A model generated the notes under the pieces. It was not told the DNA's origin. It ran no database searches and saw nothing but the letters and a program-made list of their open reading frames with translations. 64,000 nt of DNA from Clostridia bacterium (GTDB lineage Bacteria > Bacillota > Clostridia > Christensenellales > Pumilibacteraceae): NCBI GenBank assembly GCA_022793815.1, contig JAAWDP010000021.1, positions 1 to 64,000 on the forward strand, given 5' to 3'. Numbering within the stretch: the first letter of the stretch is position 1; each line of letters starts with the position of its first letter. The translations under genes and the position numbers were made by a program. Positions 50,826 to 62,238 of this stretch are shown piece by piece.

Positions 50826-53105
50826 TTAATTCGGTACATTTTCATTGCCCGATGTTTCGGCTTTGATTTTATATGTGCATTCTTTTCTGCCACACTTAAC
50901 AAAATCACCCGCCGCATACTTTTTTTCGACAAGGAAACTTCCGCATATCGGGCATTTTCCTTCCGTGGGCTTGTCGCTTGATGTGAATTTGCATTCGGGA
51001 TAACCCGTACATCCGTAAAAAAACGAATTTCTATAATTGATTTTTTTCAACGGCTTTCCGCATTCGGGACAAGGCGGCAGCTTTTCTTCCGTTACGGTAT
51101 TGCTTTCTATATTCTTAATGTTTTTGCATTTCGGATAACCGGGGCACGCCAAGAACGGTCCTGACTTTCCTTGTTTAATAACCATAGTTCTGCCGCACTT
51201 CTCGCAAATTACGTCAGATTGCGTTTCTTCCGATTTTTGTACGGTCACAACATTTCCGTCCTCGTCCACGGGCTTGGTATTACGGCATCTCGGATAATTC
51301 GGACAAGCAAGAAATTTTCCGTAGCGGCCGTTTTTAATCACCATATTAGCGCCGCAATTCTCGCACTTTATGTCCGTCACTTTGTCGGGTTCTTTTAAAC
51401 TGAAACTGTCTCCCATCGCAATAGCGATTTTCTCTTCGAAACCGTCATAAAACGAGGCGACTACATCTTGCCATATCTTTCCGCCGTCCTCTATTTCATC
51501 AAGCTTTTCCTCCATATCCGCAGTAAATTTGATGTTCATTATTTCGGGGAAATACTTGATTAACATGTCGACCACTTCCATACCGAGTTCCGTAGGCTTT
51601 ATATATTTTCCTTCTTTTTCGGTATATTCCCTCGAAAATAGTATAGTGACCGTCGGAGTATACGTAGCGGGACGTCCGATACCCTTCTCTTCCATTGTCT
51701 TAACAAGGCTCGCTTCCGTAAAACGCGCAGGCGGCTTCGTAAACTTCTGCTCGTACTTATGCTCGACGAAAACAAGTTTCTCGCCCTGCACCATTTCTGG
51801 CAATTTTACATTGCCGCCATCGTCGTCATCCTTTCCTTCATCCGCAAAAGTGTTGTAGACCGCAGTATATCCGGGAAACAGCGGAGTTCTTCCCACAACC
51901 TTAAAACCGTAATCTCCTGCAACAATATCAACACTAACTGAATTGTACGTGGCTTCGCTCATTTGGCTGGCAAGGAAGCGCTCGTAAATCAATTTGTAAA
52001 GTTTGTAATGATACTTGTTCAAGCAGTTTTTCACACTGTCCGGTGTCCGCGCAAGAGATATGGGTCTGATTGCTTCGTGAGCATCTTGCGCGCCCTTTTT
52101 GGTTCGGTAAACATTCGGCTTTTGCGGTACGTATTTTTCCCCGTACTTCTCGCCGATATATTTTCTTGCCTCGTTTTGCGCATCTGCGGAAACTCGGGTA
52201 GAGTCCGTTCTGATATAAGTTATAAGCGCTACCTTTCCCTCATTCGGAATGTCGACGCCTTCGTAAAGCGCTTGCGCGGCAGATGTCGTCTGTTTGAGCG
52301 TCATACCAAGCTTATTCAAAGCATCCTGTTGCATGGTACTTGTTATAAACGGAGCAGGCGGTTTGGACTTCGTAACGGACTTTTTGATGTTGGAAACAAC
52401 ATAATCCTTTCCCTCAAGCTCCGCAATAACGCTTTCCACCTCTTCTTTGGATTGCAACTTGATTTTCGTTTTGTTTTTCGTTGCAAGCGATGCTTTGATT
52501 TTGAATCGACTGTTATTTTCCAATATCGCGAAAAACGGCCAGTATTCTTCTGGCTTGAAATTTATTATTTCCCGCTCGCGCTCCACAACCAAACGCAAAG
52601 TTACCGACTGTACTCTTCCCGCACTCAACTTGCTTTGTATTTTTCTACACAATACGGGTGACAATTTATAACCTACCAATCTGTCCAAAACACGGCGGGC
52701 TTGCTGCGCGTCGACAAGATTTTCATTGATAATCCGCGGATTTTGCAACGCATTCTGAACGGCTTTTTTACTTATTTCGTTAAACTCAATACGCGCGGGT
52801 CTGTCCTGCGGTATATTCAGCAAATGCGCCACGTGCCAGGATATTGCCTCACCTTCACGGTCCGGGTCGGTGGCAAGCAAAACGTCTTCCGCTTTTGACG
52901 CTGCGTCGATAAGACTTTTGACCGTATCCTTCTTGTCGTCCATTACGACATATTTCGGTTCGAAGTTCTTTTTGACATTAACGGCAAGCGACTTTTGCGG
53001 CAAATCGACGACATGTCCTTTTGTAGCAAAAACCTTATATCCGGGACCCAGATATTTCTCGACTGTTTCTTTTTTACCGATACCTTCTATAACAACCAGC
53101 TTCAC
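50826..53105 (-). CDS. topA: DNA topoisomerase I
   Basis: Relaxes negative supercoils. The 759 residues have an N-terminal Toprim domain (about 1-115), the catalytic tyrosine in ITYIRTDSTRVS, and four C-terminal zinc modules (about 590-750), the first three with CxxC...CxxxxxxC-type spacing such as CENCGANMVIKNGRYGKFL. The Toprim start reads VIEGIGKKETVEKYLG where most TopA proteins have VESPAKAKTIxKYLG; the Glu, the key Lys and the DPDREGE motif are kept. GTG start at 53105 with AGGTGG 9 nt upstream. Last of the GT-C-comM-dprA-topA unit; dprA-topA is the usual pairing. Confidence 0.97.
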   Translation of the reverse strand: MKLVVIEGIGKKETVEKYLGPGYKVFATKGHVVDLPQKSLAVNVKKNFEPKYVVMDDKKDTVKSLIDAASKAEDVLLATDPDREGEAISWHVAHLLNIPQDRPARIEFNEISKKAVQNALQNPRIINENLVDAQQARRVLDRLVGYKLSPVLCRKIQSKLSAGRVQSVTLRLVVEREREIINFKPEEYWPFFAILENNSRFKIKASLATKNKTKIKLQSKEEVESVIAELEGKDYVVSNIKKSVTKSKPPAPFITSTMQQDALNKLGMTLKQTTSAAQALYEGVDIPNEGKVALITYIRTDSTRVSADAQNEARKYIGEKYGEKYVPQKPNVYRTKKGAQDAHEAIRPISLARTPDSVKNCLNKYHYKLYKLIYERFLASQMSEATYNSVSVDIVAGDYGFKVVGRTPLFPGYTAVYNTFADEGKDDDDGGNVKLPEMVQGEKLVFVEHKYEQKFTKPPARFTEASLVKTMEEKGIGRPATYTPTVTILFSREYTEKEGKYIKPTELGMEVVDMLIKYFPEIMNIKFTADMEEKLDEIEDGGKIWQDVVASFYDGFEEKIAIAMGDSFSLKEPDKVTDIKCENCGANMVIKNGRYGKFLACPNYPRCRNTKPVDEDGNVVTVQKSEETQSDVICEKCGRTMVIKQGKSGPFLACPGYPKCKNIKNIESNTVTEEKLPPCPECGKPLKKINYRNSFFYGCTGYPECKFTSSDKPTEGKCPICGSFLVEKKYAAGDFVKCGRKECTYKIKAETSGNENVPN

Positions 53106-53121
53106 TTTGTTAAACCACCTT

Positions 53122-54207
53122 TTATCCGACCAAGCAATATGCCGACGCGGAAATCTTTTTTATAATCTGTTTGATTTCCATAACCGTAAGCAGCGGAGTC
53201 AACTCATACGCTTTCATTCCGAGTTTCATACACATTTCATCGGAATGCATAGGACCGTTTTGCAATAGATTATATACCATTAATTCGGAATTGTCCAGTA
53301 CCGCAACGTCATTTTTAACTATTTTTTCGTTAAAATCCACTTTCAAGTCGCGGAGTATGTCCTTATAATCCATAACGAGTTTTGCCTCGCCGTTTGCAAT
53401 CAAAGCATTTGTACCTGCCGCACGTGTTCTGTCCAAGTTACCCGGAATGGCAAAAACATCTCTGCTTTGCGAATTGGCGCAGTCTGCGGTAATCAATGCG
53501 CCGCTGCCGTCGTCTGCTTCAACCACAAGTACGCCTTCGCTTAATCCGCTGATAATTCTGTTTCTTGACGGAAACGTATACTTTGTAGCGGAAACATCGG
53601 GAGCATACTCACTGACAACCAAGCCTCGTTCGCAAACTTCGTCAAACAGCCGTCTGTTGCATGCCGGAGTAAAACAGTTGAATCCGCTGCCAAGCACACC
53701 TATGGTCTTTCCGTTTTCCGATAACACCGCTTTTTGAGCAATTCCGTCAATCCCCATAGCCAAGCCGCTCACTATCGTAAAATATTTACAAAGTCCTTTC
53801 GAAAAACGCTTGGCAACGTCTTCGCCGTACGAAGTATTTCGCCGTGTGCCGACAATGGAAAAACATCGTGTCTTCATCAATGAAATATCGCCTTTATAAT
53901 ATAAAACAATCGGAGGCGATACTTCTTTTTGCATTAGGCATTCGGGCATTTTATCCACTGCCCTCGTAACCACGCCGATATTTTGCATGTAAAGTTTATT
54001 AAGCGATTCGGAAATATACTCTTCGCTTCTGAACTGCTTTAAAGCTTTGAATTTCTCCCGTTCGCCGAGAGCCGTACTGCGAAGAATAGTATCGAAATTA
54101 TCCCACAATTCCATCGGCGCATATACGTCCAGTATTTTGTTTACCGCAGTCGGCGAAAAATTGGCAAGCGATAGCCAATAATAAACTTTACTTGCATTTA
54201 TGCTCAT
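53122..54207 (-). CDS. dprA: DNA processing protein DprA
   Basis: Protects incoming single-stranded DNA and loads RecA in transformation. The 361 residues include an N-terminal helical region, the Rossmann core with VGTRRNTSYG, GLAMGIDG, GVLGSGF, FPSRNRIISGLS and VEADDGSGALITA, and a C-terminal winged helix (about 290-361). Overlaps the comM end by 4 nt. Precedes topA as in most Firmicutes. Confidence 0.97.
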   Translation of the reverse strand: MSINASKVYYWLSLANFSPTAVNKILDVYAPMELWDNFDTILRSTALGEREKFKALKQFRSEEYISESLNKLYMQNIGVVTRAVDKMPECLMQKEVSPPIVLYYKGDISLMKTRCFSIVGTRRNTSYGEDVAKRFSKGLCKYFTIVSGLAMGIDGIAQKAVLSENGKTIGVLGSGFNCFTPACNRRLFDEVCERGLVVSEYAPDVSATKYTFPSRNRIISGLSEGVLVVEADDGSGALITADCANSQSRDVFAIPGNLDRTRAAGTNALIANGEAKLVMDYKDILRDLKVDFNEKIVKNDVAVLDNSELMVYNLLQNGPMHSDEMCMKLGMKAYELTPLLTVMEIKQIIKKISASAYCLVG

Positions 54208-55736
54208 TCATTTACCTTCCTGTCCAGACTTCTGTACTGTATCGCCTCGGCAATATGTTTACTCTGTATGTTTTTGCTTTCGTCAAGGTCGGCGATAGTT
54301 CTCGCAACTTTCAAAACCCGAGAATATCCGCGCGCCGAAAATCCAAGTTTATCAAATGCACTTTCCATTATCGCGTTACACTCCGAATCGAGTTTGCAGT
54401 AGGTTTTCAAAAGCAAACTGTTCATATTTCCGTTTGAATATATGCCGCAATCTTTGAATCTTTCCGTTTGCATGCTTCTGGCATTGTCGACACGCTTTTT
54501 TATATCGGCAGAACACTCGGACATATCGTCGGACGAAATATCCGAATATGTGACATTATCCACTTCTATATGTATATCTATTCTATCCATAAGCGGTCCC
54601 GAAAGTCGCGACAAATATTTTGCTATTTGAAATTGCGTACAAGTACATTCTTTTATCGTAGACCCGAGATTTCCGCAAGGACATGGATTCATGCTTGCAA
54701 CCAACATAAAATCTGCAGGGTACTCGACTTTGCTCGCCGCTCTCGATATCGTGATTTTCCCGTCTTCAATAGGCTGACGCAGAGTTTCCAAAACATTGCG
54801 CGGATATTCCGGCAGCTCATCCAAAAACAAAACTCCGTTATGTGCCAAACTTATTTCACCCGGTCTTGCACTCGAACCGCCTCCGGTCAAAGCCACGCCG
54901 GAAACGGTATGATGCGGACTGCGAAACGGGCGAGTCGTCACTATTCCCGCATTGCTGTCCAAAGTTCCCGCAACCGAGTGAATTTTTGTTGTTTCCAGCA
55001 TTTCGCCGAAACTCATATCCGGCAAAATAGAGGGTAAACATTTTGCCAGCATTGTTTTACCGGTTCCGGGCGGTCCTATCATCAAGATATTGTGACCTCC
55101 CGCAGCGGCTATTTCCAAAGCCCTCTTCGCCGTAAACTGTCCCTTTACATATTTAAAATCGCATTCGCCGACATGAGCTTCCACAAACTCGTCCACCGAA
55201 TGCAATTCAACAGGCAAAAGCTCTTTTTCGCCGCGCAAAAAACTTACTGTTTCTTGTAGCGTATCCACCGCATAAGCCGTAATACCTACTATAAATGCGG
55301 CTTCATGCGCATTATCTTTCGGTATGACGATATTTTTATATCCTCTGTTTAATGCCGAAATCATTATGGGCATAATGCCTTTGACGGGTCTGACTTTTCC
55401 GTCTAACGACAACTCGCCCACAAAAACAAACTCCCCTGCTTTCTCGAAGGAAATTTGTCCCGTTGCCGTCAAAATACCGACCGCTATAGGCAAATCATAT
55501 AACGGTCCTTCTTTTTTTATATCGGCGGGAGCCATATTAACGGTAACATGCTTTTGCGTAAAAAGAAAACCGCTGTTTTTAATGGCGCTTTTAACCCTTT
55601 TTATCGATTCCTTATTTACCGCGTCGGGAAGCCCCAATACATCCATCCCCGGCAAACCGTTGCTGATATCGGTTTCGATGCATACTTCGAAACCGCTTAT
55701 TCCATGCAATCCGTAGCTTTTGACTTTCGATAACAT
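54204..55736 (-). CDS. comM: ComM/YifB family AAA+ protein (Mg-chelatase-like)
   Basis: A hexameric AAA+ helicase that promotes branch migration during transformation in Gram-negative bacteria. The 510 residues have an N-terminal LonC-like domain (GISGFEVCIETDISNGLPG onward), Walker A MIGPPGTGKTMLAKCLPSI, FRSPHHTVSGVALTGGG, Walker B FLDELPEY and the insert with NPCPCG. The ATG at 55736 is preferred to the neighbouring TTG. GGGAG lies 6 nt upstream. Confidence 0.96.
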   Translation of the reverse strand: MLSKVKSYGLHGISGFEVCIETDISNGLPGMDVLGLPDAVNKESIKRVKSAIKNSGFLFTQKHVTVNMAPADIKKEGPLYDLPIAVGILTATGQISFEKAGEFVFVGELSLDGKVRPVKGIMPIMISALNRGYKNIVIPKDNAHEAAFIVGITAYAVDTLQETVSFLRGEKELLPVELHSVDEFVEAHVGECDFKYVKGQFTAKRALEIAAAGGHNILMIGPPGTGKTMLAKCLPSILPDMSFGEMLETTKIHSVAGTLDSNAGIVTTRPFRSPHHTVSGVALTGGGSSARPGEISLAHNGVLFLDELPEYPRNVLETLRQPIEDGKITISRAASKVEYPADFMLVASMNPCPCGNLGSTIKECTCTQFQIAKYLSRLSGPLMDRIDIHIEVDNVTYSDISSDDMSECSADIKKRVDNARSMQTERFKDCGIYSNGNMNSLLLKTYCKLDSECNAIMESAFDKLGFSARGYSRVLKVARTIADLDESKNIQSKHIAEAIQYRSLDRKVNE

Positions 55737-55748
55737 CAAGTTCTCCCT

Positions 55749-57290
55749 TTAAGGTTTTATAAAGGCAATCAGGCTTTTTCCGAAAGATACGCTGCTGTTG
55801 TAAGGTAACAACTTTCTCTTGTTGCTCATGGACAAATCCAGCAATATAAGTGTGCTGTACAAATGAGTAATTACCGCCGCAACCGAACAGATTATCGAAA
55901 CAACCATGCCGGCTCCCGAGTCCAACAAATCGGTCCCCGTATAAAACGCACTGTCAAACAGATAGTCGGAAGCATTGTTCAGATAACCTGCGCTAATCAA
56001 TACCGAAGCGGCATTCACAAAAACCAACAAACAAAGAACGATAAATACATGAAGGATACGCCTGTCCTTTATAAGAATAAACGCAAGTAAGAAAATCGCA
56101 AGCACGGGAATCAACGTAAGTGCCGTAAAGTCTACATAATACGTCGCAAGCGTAAAAATGATAAACCCTGCGAGAAATACAAGATTTGCTCTATTCTTTT
56201 TGCTCAAATAAACCAACAAGACTATCCCGAGAATAATGAGTCCGAAAATAACGGCAAACACGACTGTCGGAAAATTTGCACCTAGTAAATCTCCGTTTTT
56301 CGTAAAAATATTGAATATCCCGAGAGAATTAAATCCGAATTTTGCGGCGTCGGCAAGAGGTTTCAACGAAAAATGGTATATCCAGCCGAAAAAGCCGGCT
56401 CCGTACGATGAAATAAAAGTCGGTAATGAAATAAGATATGCCGCCAATACGGATACCGCAAAATAAATCGGAGTTCTTATGACCTGACACACTTCCGCAT
56501 TATTCCATATACTTTTTGCCGGTATTTTATCCTTTATTACTTTGCTCAATGCTTTGACAAAGTTATATATTATGAAAACCGCAAACAACGGGAACAGATA
56601 TAATGCTTCTTTCATTATCAGCAAACTTGCGGTGTAAGAGGCGAAAAGCCCGATGTAATTTCTATTTGCCATAAAGTACAGACTCGATACAATTGCGGCG
56701 CACAAAAGCGAATATATACTTCCCCAAACTGCCGAAGAAATCATGAACACAGGCATCAGCAAAAACATGCCGCTGACAATAAGCGCAACATATCCGTTTA
56801 CATATTTCGAAGCGGCTCTGTAAAGTATAATCGCCGTAACAACGTCTGCTATAATCAGCGGAAGTTTTACGAACAATCCCATGGCATAGGATGTCGACGC
56901 CAACCCGAAAGAATTTGCGATAAGTCCGAAAAACGAATATACAAGCAAAGTCAACGGATATAGTAAAATACCGTTGGAACGATAGTAGTTCTTAAATCCG
57001 GAAGCAGACACGGTTTCCATTGCCTCGGTAATTACATCATAATCACCGCGATAACCTTTAAACAATAACGATAAAGCCAATCTGAAAACAATACCGCCGA
57101 AAATAAGCAGTGTAAATATTTTCACAAATGTTTTATCTCCGCTTGGTACCGCATTTTTATCTTTTCCTATATACTTGACTAACAGCCATACGCCTATCAC
57201 CGCAACGCCTATGGTTAAAAGGGCCATTATAATCGCAAATATAATATCTACGGCTACGGGATTGATACCCGCATTGGAAAACATTATCAC
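55749..57290 (-). CDS. Multispanning membrane protein, possible GT-C glycosyltransferase
   Basis: I do not recognise a named family. The 513 residues form about eleven to thirteen membrane helices. The first long extracytoplasmic loop (about 75-100) reads KGYRGDYDVITEAM with acidic residues, and a later loop has SSAVWGSIYSLL; both resemble the acidic loop and WGQ-type motif of GT-C enzymes that use polyprenyl-phosphate sugars, such as PIG-M or DUF2029 relatives. The final helices and a basic tail are less typical. It starts at GTG 57290 with GAGAGG 8 nt upstream and heads the unit with comM-dprA-topA, 9 nt before comM. A flippase or other transporter is the alternative. Confidence 0.7.
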   Translation of the reverse strand: MIMFSNAGINPVAVDIIFAIIMALLTIGVAVIGVWLLVKYIGKDKNAVPSGDKTFVKIFTLLIFGGIVFRLALSLLFKGYRGDYDVITEAMETVSASGFKNYYRSNGILLYPLTLLVYSFFGLIANSFGLASTSYAMGLFVKLPLIIADVVTAIILYRAASKYVNGYVALIVSGMFLLMPVFMISSAVWGSIYSLLCAAIVSSLYFMANRNYIGLFASYTASLLIMKEALYLFPLFAVFIIYNFVKALSKVIKDKIPAKSIWNNAEVCQVIRTPIYFAVSVLAAYLISLPTFISSYGAGFFGWIYHFSLKPLADAAKFGFNSLGIFNIFTKNGDLLGANFPTVVFAVIFGLIILGIVLLVYLSKKNRANLVFLAGFIIFTLATYYVDFTALTLIPVLAIFLLAFILIKDRRILHVFIVLCLLVFVNAASVLISAGYLNNASDYLFDSAFYTGTDLLDSGAGMVVSIICSVAAVITHLYSTLILLDLSMSNKRKLLPYNSSVSFGKSLIAFIKP

Positions 57291-57327
57291 GTAATTTACC
57301 TCTCAGTGAAAATTATTCTTTTTAACG

Positions 57328-57356
57328 ATTATAACAGAATTTTGTCACAAAATCAA
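57328..57356 (-). promoter_or_regulatory. Sigma-A promoter of the GT-C-like-comM-dprA-topA operon
   Basis: A -35 TTGATT (57351-57356), a 17-nt spacer and an extended -10 TGT-TATAAT (57328-57333), starting about 12 nt past the rplS terminator T-run. Confidence 0.75.
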
Positions 57357-57367
57357 TACTTTAAAAA

Positions 57368-57406
57368 CAAAAAAACAAAAAGAGTTCGATTTTTATCGAA
57401 CTCTTT
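57368..57406 (-). terminator. Intrinsic terminator of rplS
   Basis: A 12-bp perfect stem AAAGAGTTCGAT/ATCGAACTCTTT with a 4-nt loop, 7 nt past the rplS stop, followed on the minus strand by a long T-rich run (complement of 57368-57380). Confidence 0.95.
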
Positions 57407-57412
57407 GCTGTA

Positions 57413-57760
57413 TTATCTGACTTCCTTGATTTTTGCGGCTTTGCCCGACAGTTTACGCAAGTAGTAAAGTTTTGCTCTTCTGACTCTGCCGTGCTTCACG
57501 ACTTCGATTTTGGCAATACGCGGCGAATGTAACGGGAATGTTCTTTCGACACCCACACCGAACGAAACTCGTCTTACCGTAAAGCTTTCTCTGACACCGC
57601 CGTTTTTCTTTGCGATGACAACGCCCTCAAAAGCCTGTAATCTCTCGCGGCTTCCTTCTACGACTTTAACGAACACCTTAACGGTATCGCCTATTTCGAT
57701 TGCGGGAACCTCCGCTTTCATGTACTCCTTCTCGATAGATGCTATAACGCTTCTGTTCAT
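57413..57760 (-). CDS. rplS: 50S ribosomal protein L19
   Basis: The 115 residues include the [38 protein letters not shown] core, seen as [14 protein letters not shown] and [15 protein letters not shown], and the end [27 protein letters not shown] precedes the ATG. It is monocistronic here, with promoter, structured leader and terminator; the rpsP-rimM-trmD genes that usually accompany it are not in the window. Confidence 0.98.
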   Translation of the reverse strand: MNRSVIASIEKEYMKAEVPAIEIGDTVKVFVKVVEGSRERLQAFEGVVIAKKNGGVRESFTVRRVSFGVGVERTFPLHSPRIAKIEVVKHGRVRRAKLYYLRKLSGKAAKIKEVR

Positions 57761-57836
57761 GACTTACCTCCTGATAAATAGCGTATGTTCATCGGCAAAC
57801 CCAATTATCCGATTCCGAGCGGAACACACGAGTCAC
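57761..57836 (-). promoter_or_regulatory. rplS leader, candidate L19 leader RNA
   Basis: The 76-nt leader can form TTCC/GGAA around GCTC (near 57812-57825) and ATCGG/CCGAT (57791-57813) with a 13-nt loop, just before the AGGAGG site. Firmicutes have a described L19 leader element controlling rplS; I infer this is its counterpart but have not aligned it. Confidence 0.45.
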
Positions 57837-57842
57837 TTATTT

Positions 57843-57871
57843 ATTATACCATATTATTTTAACAATTGCAA
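57843..57871 (-). promoter_or_regulatory. Sigma-A promoter of rplS
   Basis: A -35 TTGCAA (57866-57871), a 17-nt spacer and an extended perfect -10 TGG-TATAAT (57843-57848). It starts 24 nt after the tgt stop. Confidence 0.72.
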
Positions 57872-57894
57872 CTGTTTTGACATATAAAAAACTT

Positions 57895-60033
<2,139 letters not shown>

Positions 60034-60041
<8 letters not shown>

Positions 60042-61092
60042 TTTCACTCCCGTTTTCGGTATCGAAAAAACTCAATTGTTCGCGTAGCGCCTTTGGAACA
60101 GGTATATTCAAGTGTTTGTACGCGGCAGGCAAACATATACGCCCGCGCGGTGTACGCGCTATAAAACCAAGCTGAAGCAAAAAAGGCTCGATTATATCTT
60201 CAATGGTAACGCTTTCTTCTCCCGTTGCCGCGGCAAGAGTATCCAGACCCACGGGACCGCCTCCGAACTTATCCGCCATGGTTTTTAAAATACGCATATC
60301 CGTAAAATCCAAACCGAGCTTGTCTATCTCCAAAAGAATCAATGCCTTATTTGCTATCTCGGAAGTAATTACGCCCTCGCCCAAAACCTGTGCGAAATCC
60401 CGTATTCTTTTCAGTAAACGGTTCGCGATTCTCGGCGTTCCGCGCGACCTTGACGCAATTTCCATACAAGCCCTGTCATCTATCGCGACAGATAAAATTT
60501 CGGCTGACCGTTTCAATATAACCGCAAGTTCTTTCGGCGTATACATTTCCAATCTGCACGTTACGCCGAAACGGTCCCTAAGCGGTCCGGTGAGCATTCC
60601 CGCCCGCGTCGTTGCTCCGATAAGTGTAAAGGGTGGTAATTTAAGTCGCATACTGCGCGCCCCGGGACCTTTTCCTAACACGATATCCAATGCAAAATCT
60701 TCCATTGCGGGATATAAAACTTCTTCTACGGAACGGTTTAAACGGTGTATCTCATCTACAAAAAGCACATCGTTAGGACCCAACTTGGAAAGTATGGCAG
60801 CCAAATCCCCCGCTCTTTCTATTGCAGGTCCGCTTGTTATTCTCATTTGAACTCCGAGTTCGTTGGCTATGATGTGGGATAAAGTCGTTTTACCCAGTCC
60901 GGGAGGTCCGTAAAGCAAAACATGGTCAAGCGCTTCTTTGCGTTTTTTGGACGCCTCGATAAAAACTTTTAAATTGCTCTTGATTTTATCCTGTCCTATA
61001 TAATCGTTCAGCGTTTGCGGACGCAGCGAATTATCCAATTCGCTGTCCCCAAGCATCTTGGTGCTTGTAATAAATCTTTCGTCTTCAAACAT
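60034..61092 (-). CDS. ruvB: Holliday junction branch migration helicase RuvB
   Basis: Motor of RuvAB. The 352 residues contain [20 protein letters not shown], Walker [16 protein letters not shown], Walker [14 protein letters not shown], and sensor motifs [18 protein letters not shown], plus a winged-helix C-terminus ([11 protein letters not shown]). GAGAGG precedes the ATG. Confidence 0.98.
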
Positions 61093-61096
61093 GCCG

Positions 61097-61672
61097 CTAT
61101 CCTCTCAATGCCGCCATAACTTTTTCTTCAACGCTCATATTATCTTTATTTTCGACAACGCTCAATGCTTTGACCGCTTCCGAACTGCTGTAACCCAAAG
61201 CCATCAGCGCAAGCACCGCATCGTCGTCGGAATCTGCGGCAAGAGATATTTCCGCCGTACCGCTCGCAACCTCGGTTTTGATTTTTCCTTTCAATTCCAA
61301 CAGAATCCGTTCGGCTGTCTTCTTTCCGATTCCTTTGATTCCCGCAAGTGCCTGAGCATTCTGTGAAGCAATACACCCTATTAAGGATTGTGCATCTATT
61401 CCGCTTAGAATAACTATTGCAAGTTTGGGACCTATTCCCGATACCGTAATCAAGCGTGAAAACATCTCTTTTTCGGATGTATCACGAAAGCCGTATAAAG
61501 TTATATTATCCTCACGTACAGCCAAGAGCGTATGAATTTTAACCTCACTGCCTACGGTTAATCCGCCGAGACATCTCGAAGACGCAAAAATCTCGTAACC
61601 TATGTCGTTACAGTCTATTACAGCCGAAGATTCACCGACCGAAACAACGATTCCTTTTATAAATGCAACCAT
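61097..61672 (-). CDS. ruvA: Holliday junction DNA helicase subunit RuvA
   Basis: Binds the four-way junction for RuvB. The 191 residues hold an N-terminal OB fold ([19 protein letters not shown]), two helix-hairpin-helix motifs ([18 protein letters not shown] and [20 protein letters not shown]) and the small C-terminal RuvB-binding domain. GAGGAG precedes the ATG; starts 10 nt after ruvC. Confidence 0.97.
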   Translation of the reverse strand: MVAFIKGIVVSVGESSAVIDCNDIGYEIFASSRCLGGLTVGSEVKIHTLLAVREDNITLYGFRDTSEKEMFSRLITVSGIGPKLAIVILSGIDAQSLIGCIASQNAQALAGIKGIGKKTAERILLELKGKIKTEVASGTAEISLAADSDDDAVLALMALGYSSSEAVKALSVVENKDNMSVEEKVMAALRG

Positions 61673-61682
61673 TATTATCTCC

Positions 61683-62174
61683 TCAGTTCAAAATTCTCGC
61701 CGAATACTCCGGCATGGAAGCATGGCAAATAGCGGCTGCCAGGGCATCTGCGGCATCGTCCGGTTTTGGTATGGATTTCAAATTCAGTGTCGCTTGCACC
61801 ATATACTGGACTTGTTTTTTTTCGGCTCTGCCGTTTCCCGTAAGCGATTGTTTGATTTGCAAAGGCGTATATTCGTACAAGCGTCCGCACGCCTTTATGG
61901 CACATACCAAAATCACTCCTCTGGCTTGCGCAACCTTAATACCGGTAGTGATGTTTGTGTTGAAAAAAAGTTCTTCTACGCTCACGGCATCCGGATGAAA
62001 CTTTTCTATTATCTTTGTAAGCGCTTCGTCGAGCATAGCCAAACGCACGGGTATACTTTCGCTTTTCGGCGTTTCGATTGTTCCGTAATCTATTGCGCGC
62101 AAATACGAACCGTTTTTTTCCACAACTCCGTAACCGATTGTCGCATAACCCGGGTCGATTCCTAAAATTATCAA
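61683..62174 (-). CDS. ruvC: Holliday junction resolvase RuvC
   Basis: Cuts Holliday junctions. The 163 residues include ILGIDPGYATIGYGVV with the first catalytic Asp, VEELFFNTN with the Glu, and DAADALAAAICH with the last two acidic residues. It starts at TTG 62174 with AGGAG 6 nt upstream. First gene of ruvC-ruvA-ruvB-queA-tgt. Confidence 0.97.
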   Translation of the reverse strand: MIILGIDPGYATIGYGVVEKNGSYLRAIDYGTIETPKSESIPVRLAMLDEALTKIIEKFHPDAVSVEELFFNTNITTGIKVAQARGVILVCAIKACGRLYEYTPLQIKQSLTGNGRAEKKQVQYMVQATLNLKSIPKPDDAADALAAAICHASMPEYSARILN

Positions 62175-62192
62175 ATTGTACTCCTGATTTTG

Positions 62193-62221
62193 TTGATATT
62201 TATATTGAAATATATTATAAT
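62193..62221 (+). promoter_or_regulatory. Sigma-A promoter of argGH
   Basis: A -35 TTGATA (62193-62198), a 17-nt spacer and a perfect -10 TATAAT (62216-62221). Start predicted near 62228, leaving a 60-nt leader. It points into, and overlaps, the ruvC promoter. An AT-rich AATATTTA core at 62241-62248 recalls an arginine box but is too weak to call. Confidence 0.7.
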
Positions 62222-62238
62222 AAGACAGACTTATTATA
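62216..62238. repeat. Inverted repeat holding both -10 boxes
   Basis: TATAATAAG (62216-62224), ACAGA, CTTATTATA (62230-62238): a perfect 9-bp inverted repeat with a 5-nt centre. The left arm contains the argG -10 box and the right arm the ruvC -10 box. Confidence 0.9.

Noticed and set aside
62101..62117. CGAACCGTTT as a LexA box for ruvCAB
   Set aside because: It lies inside the ruvC coding region, well downstream of the promoter, and is not the full 14-bp palindrome.
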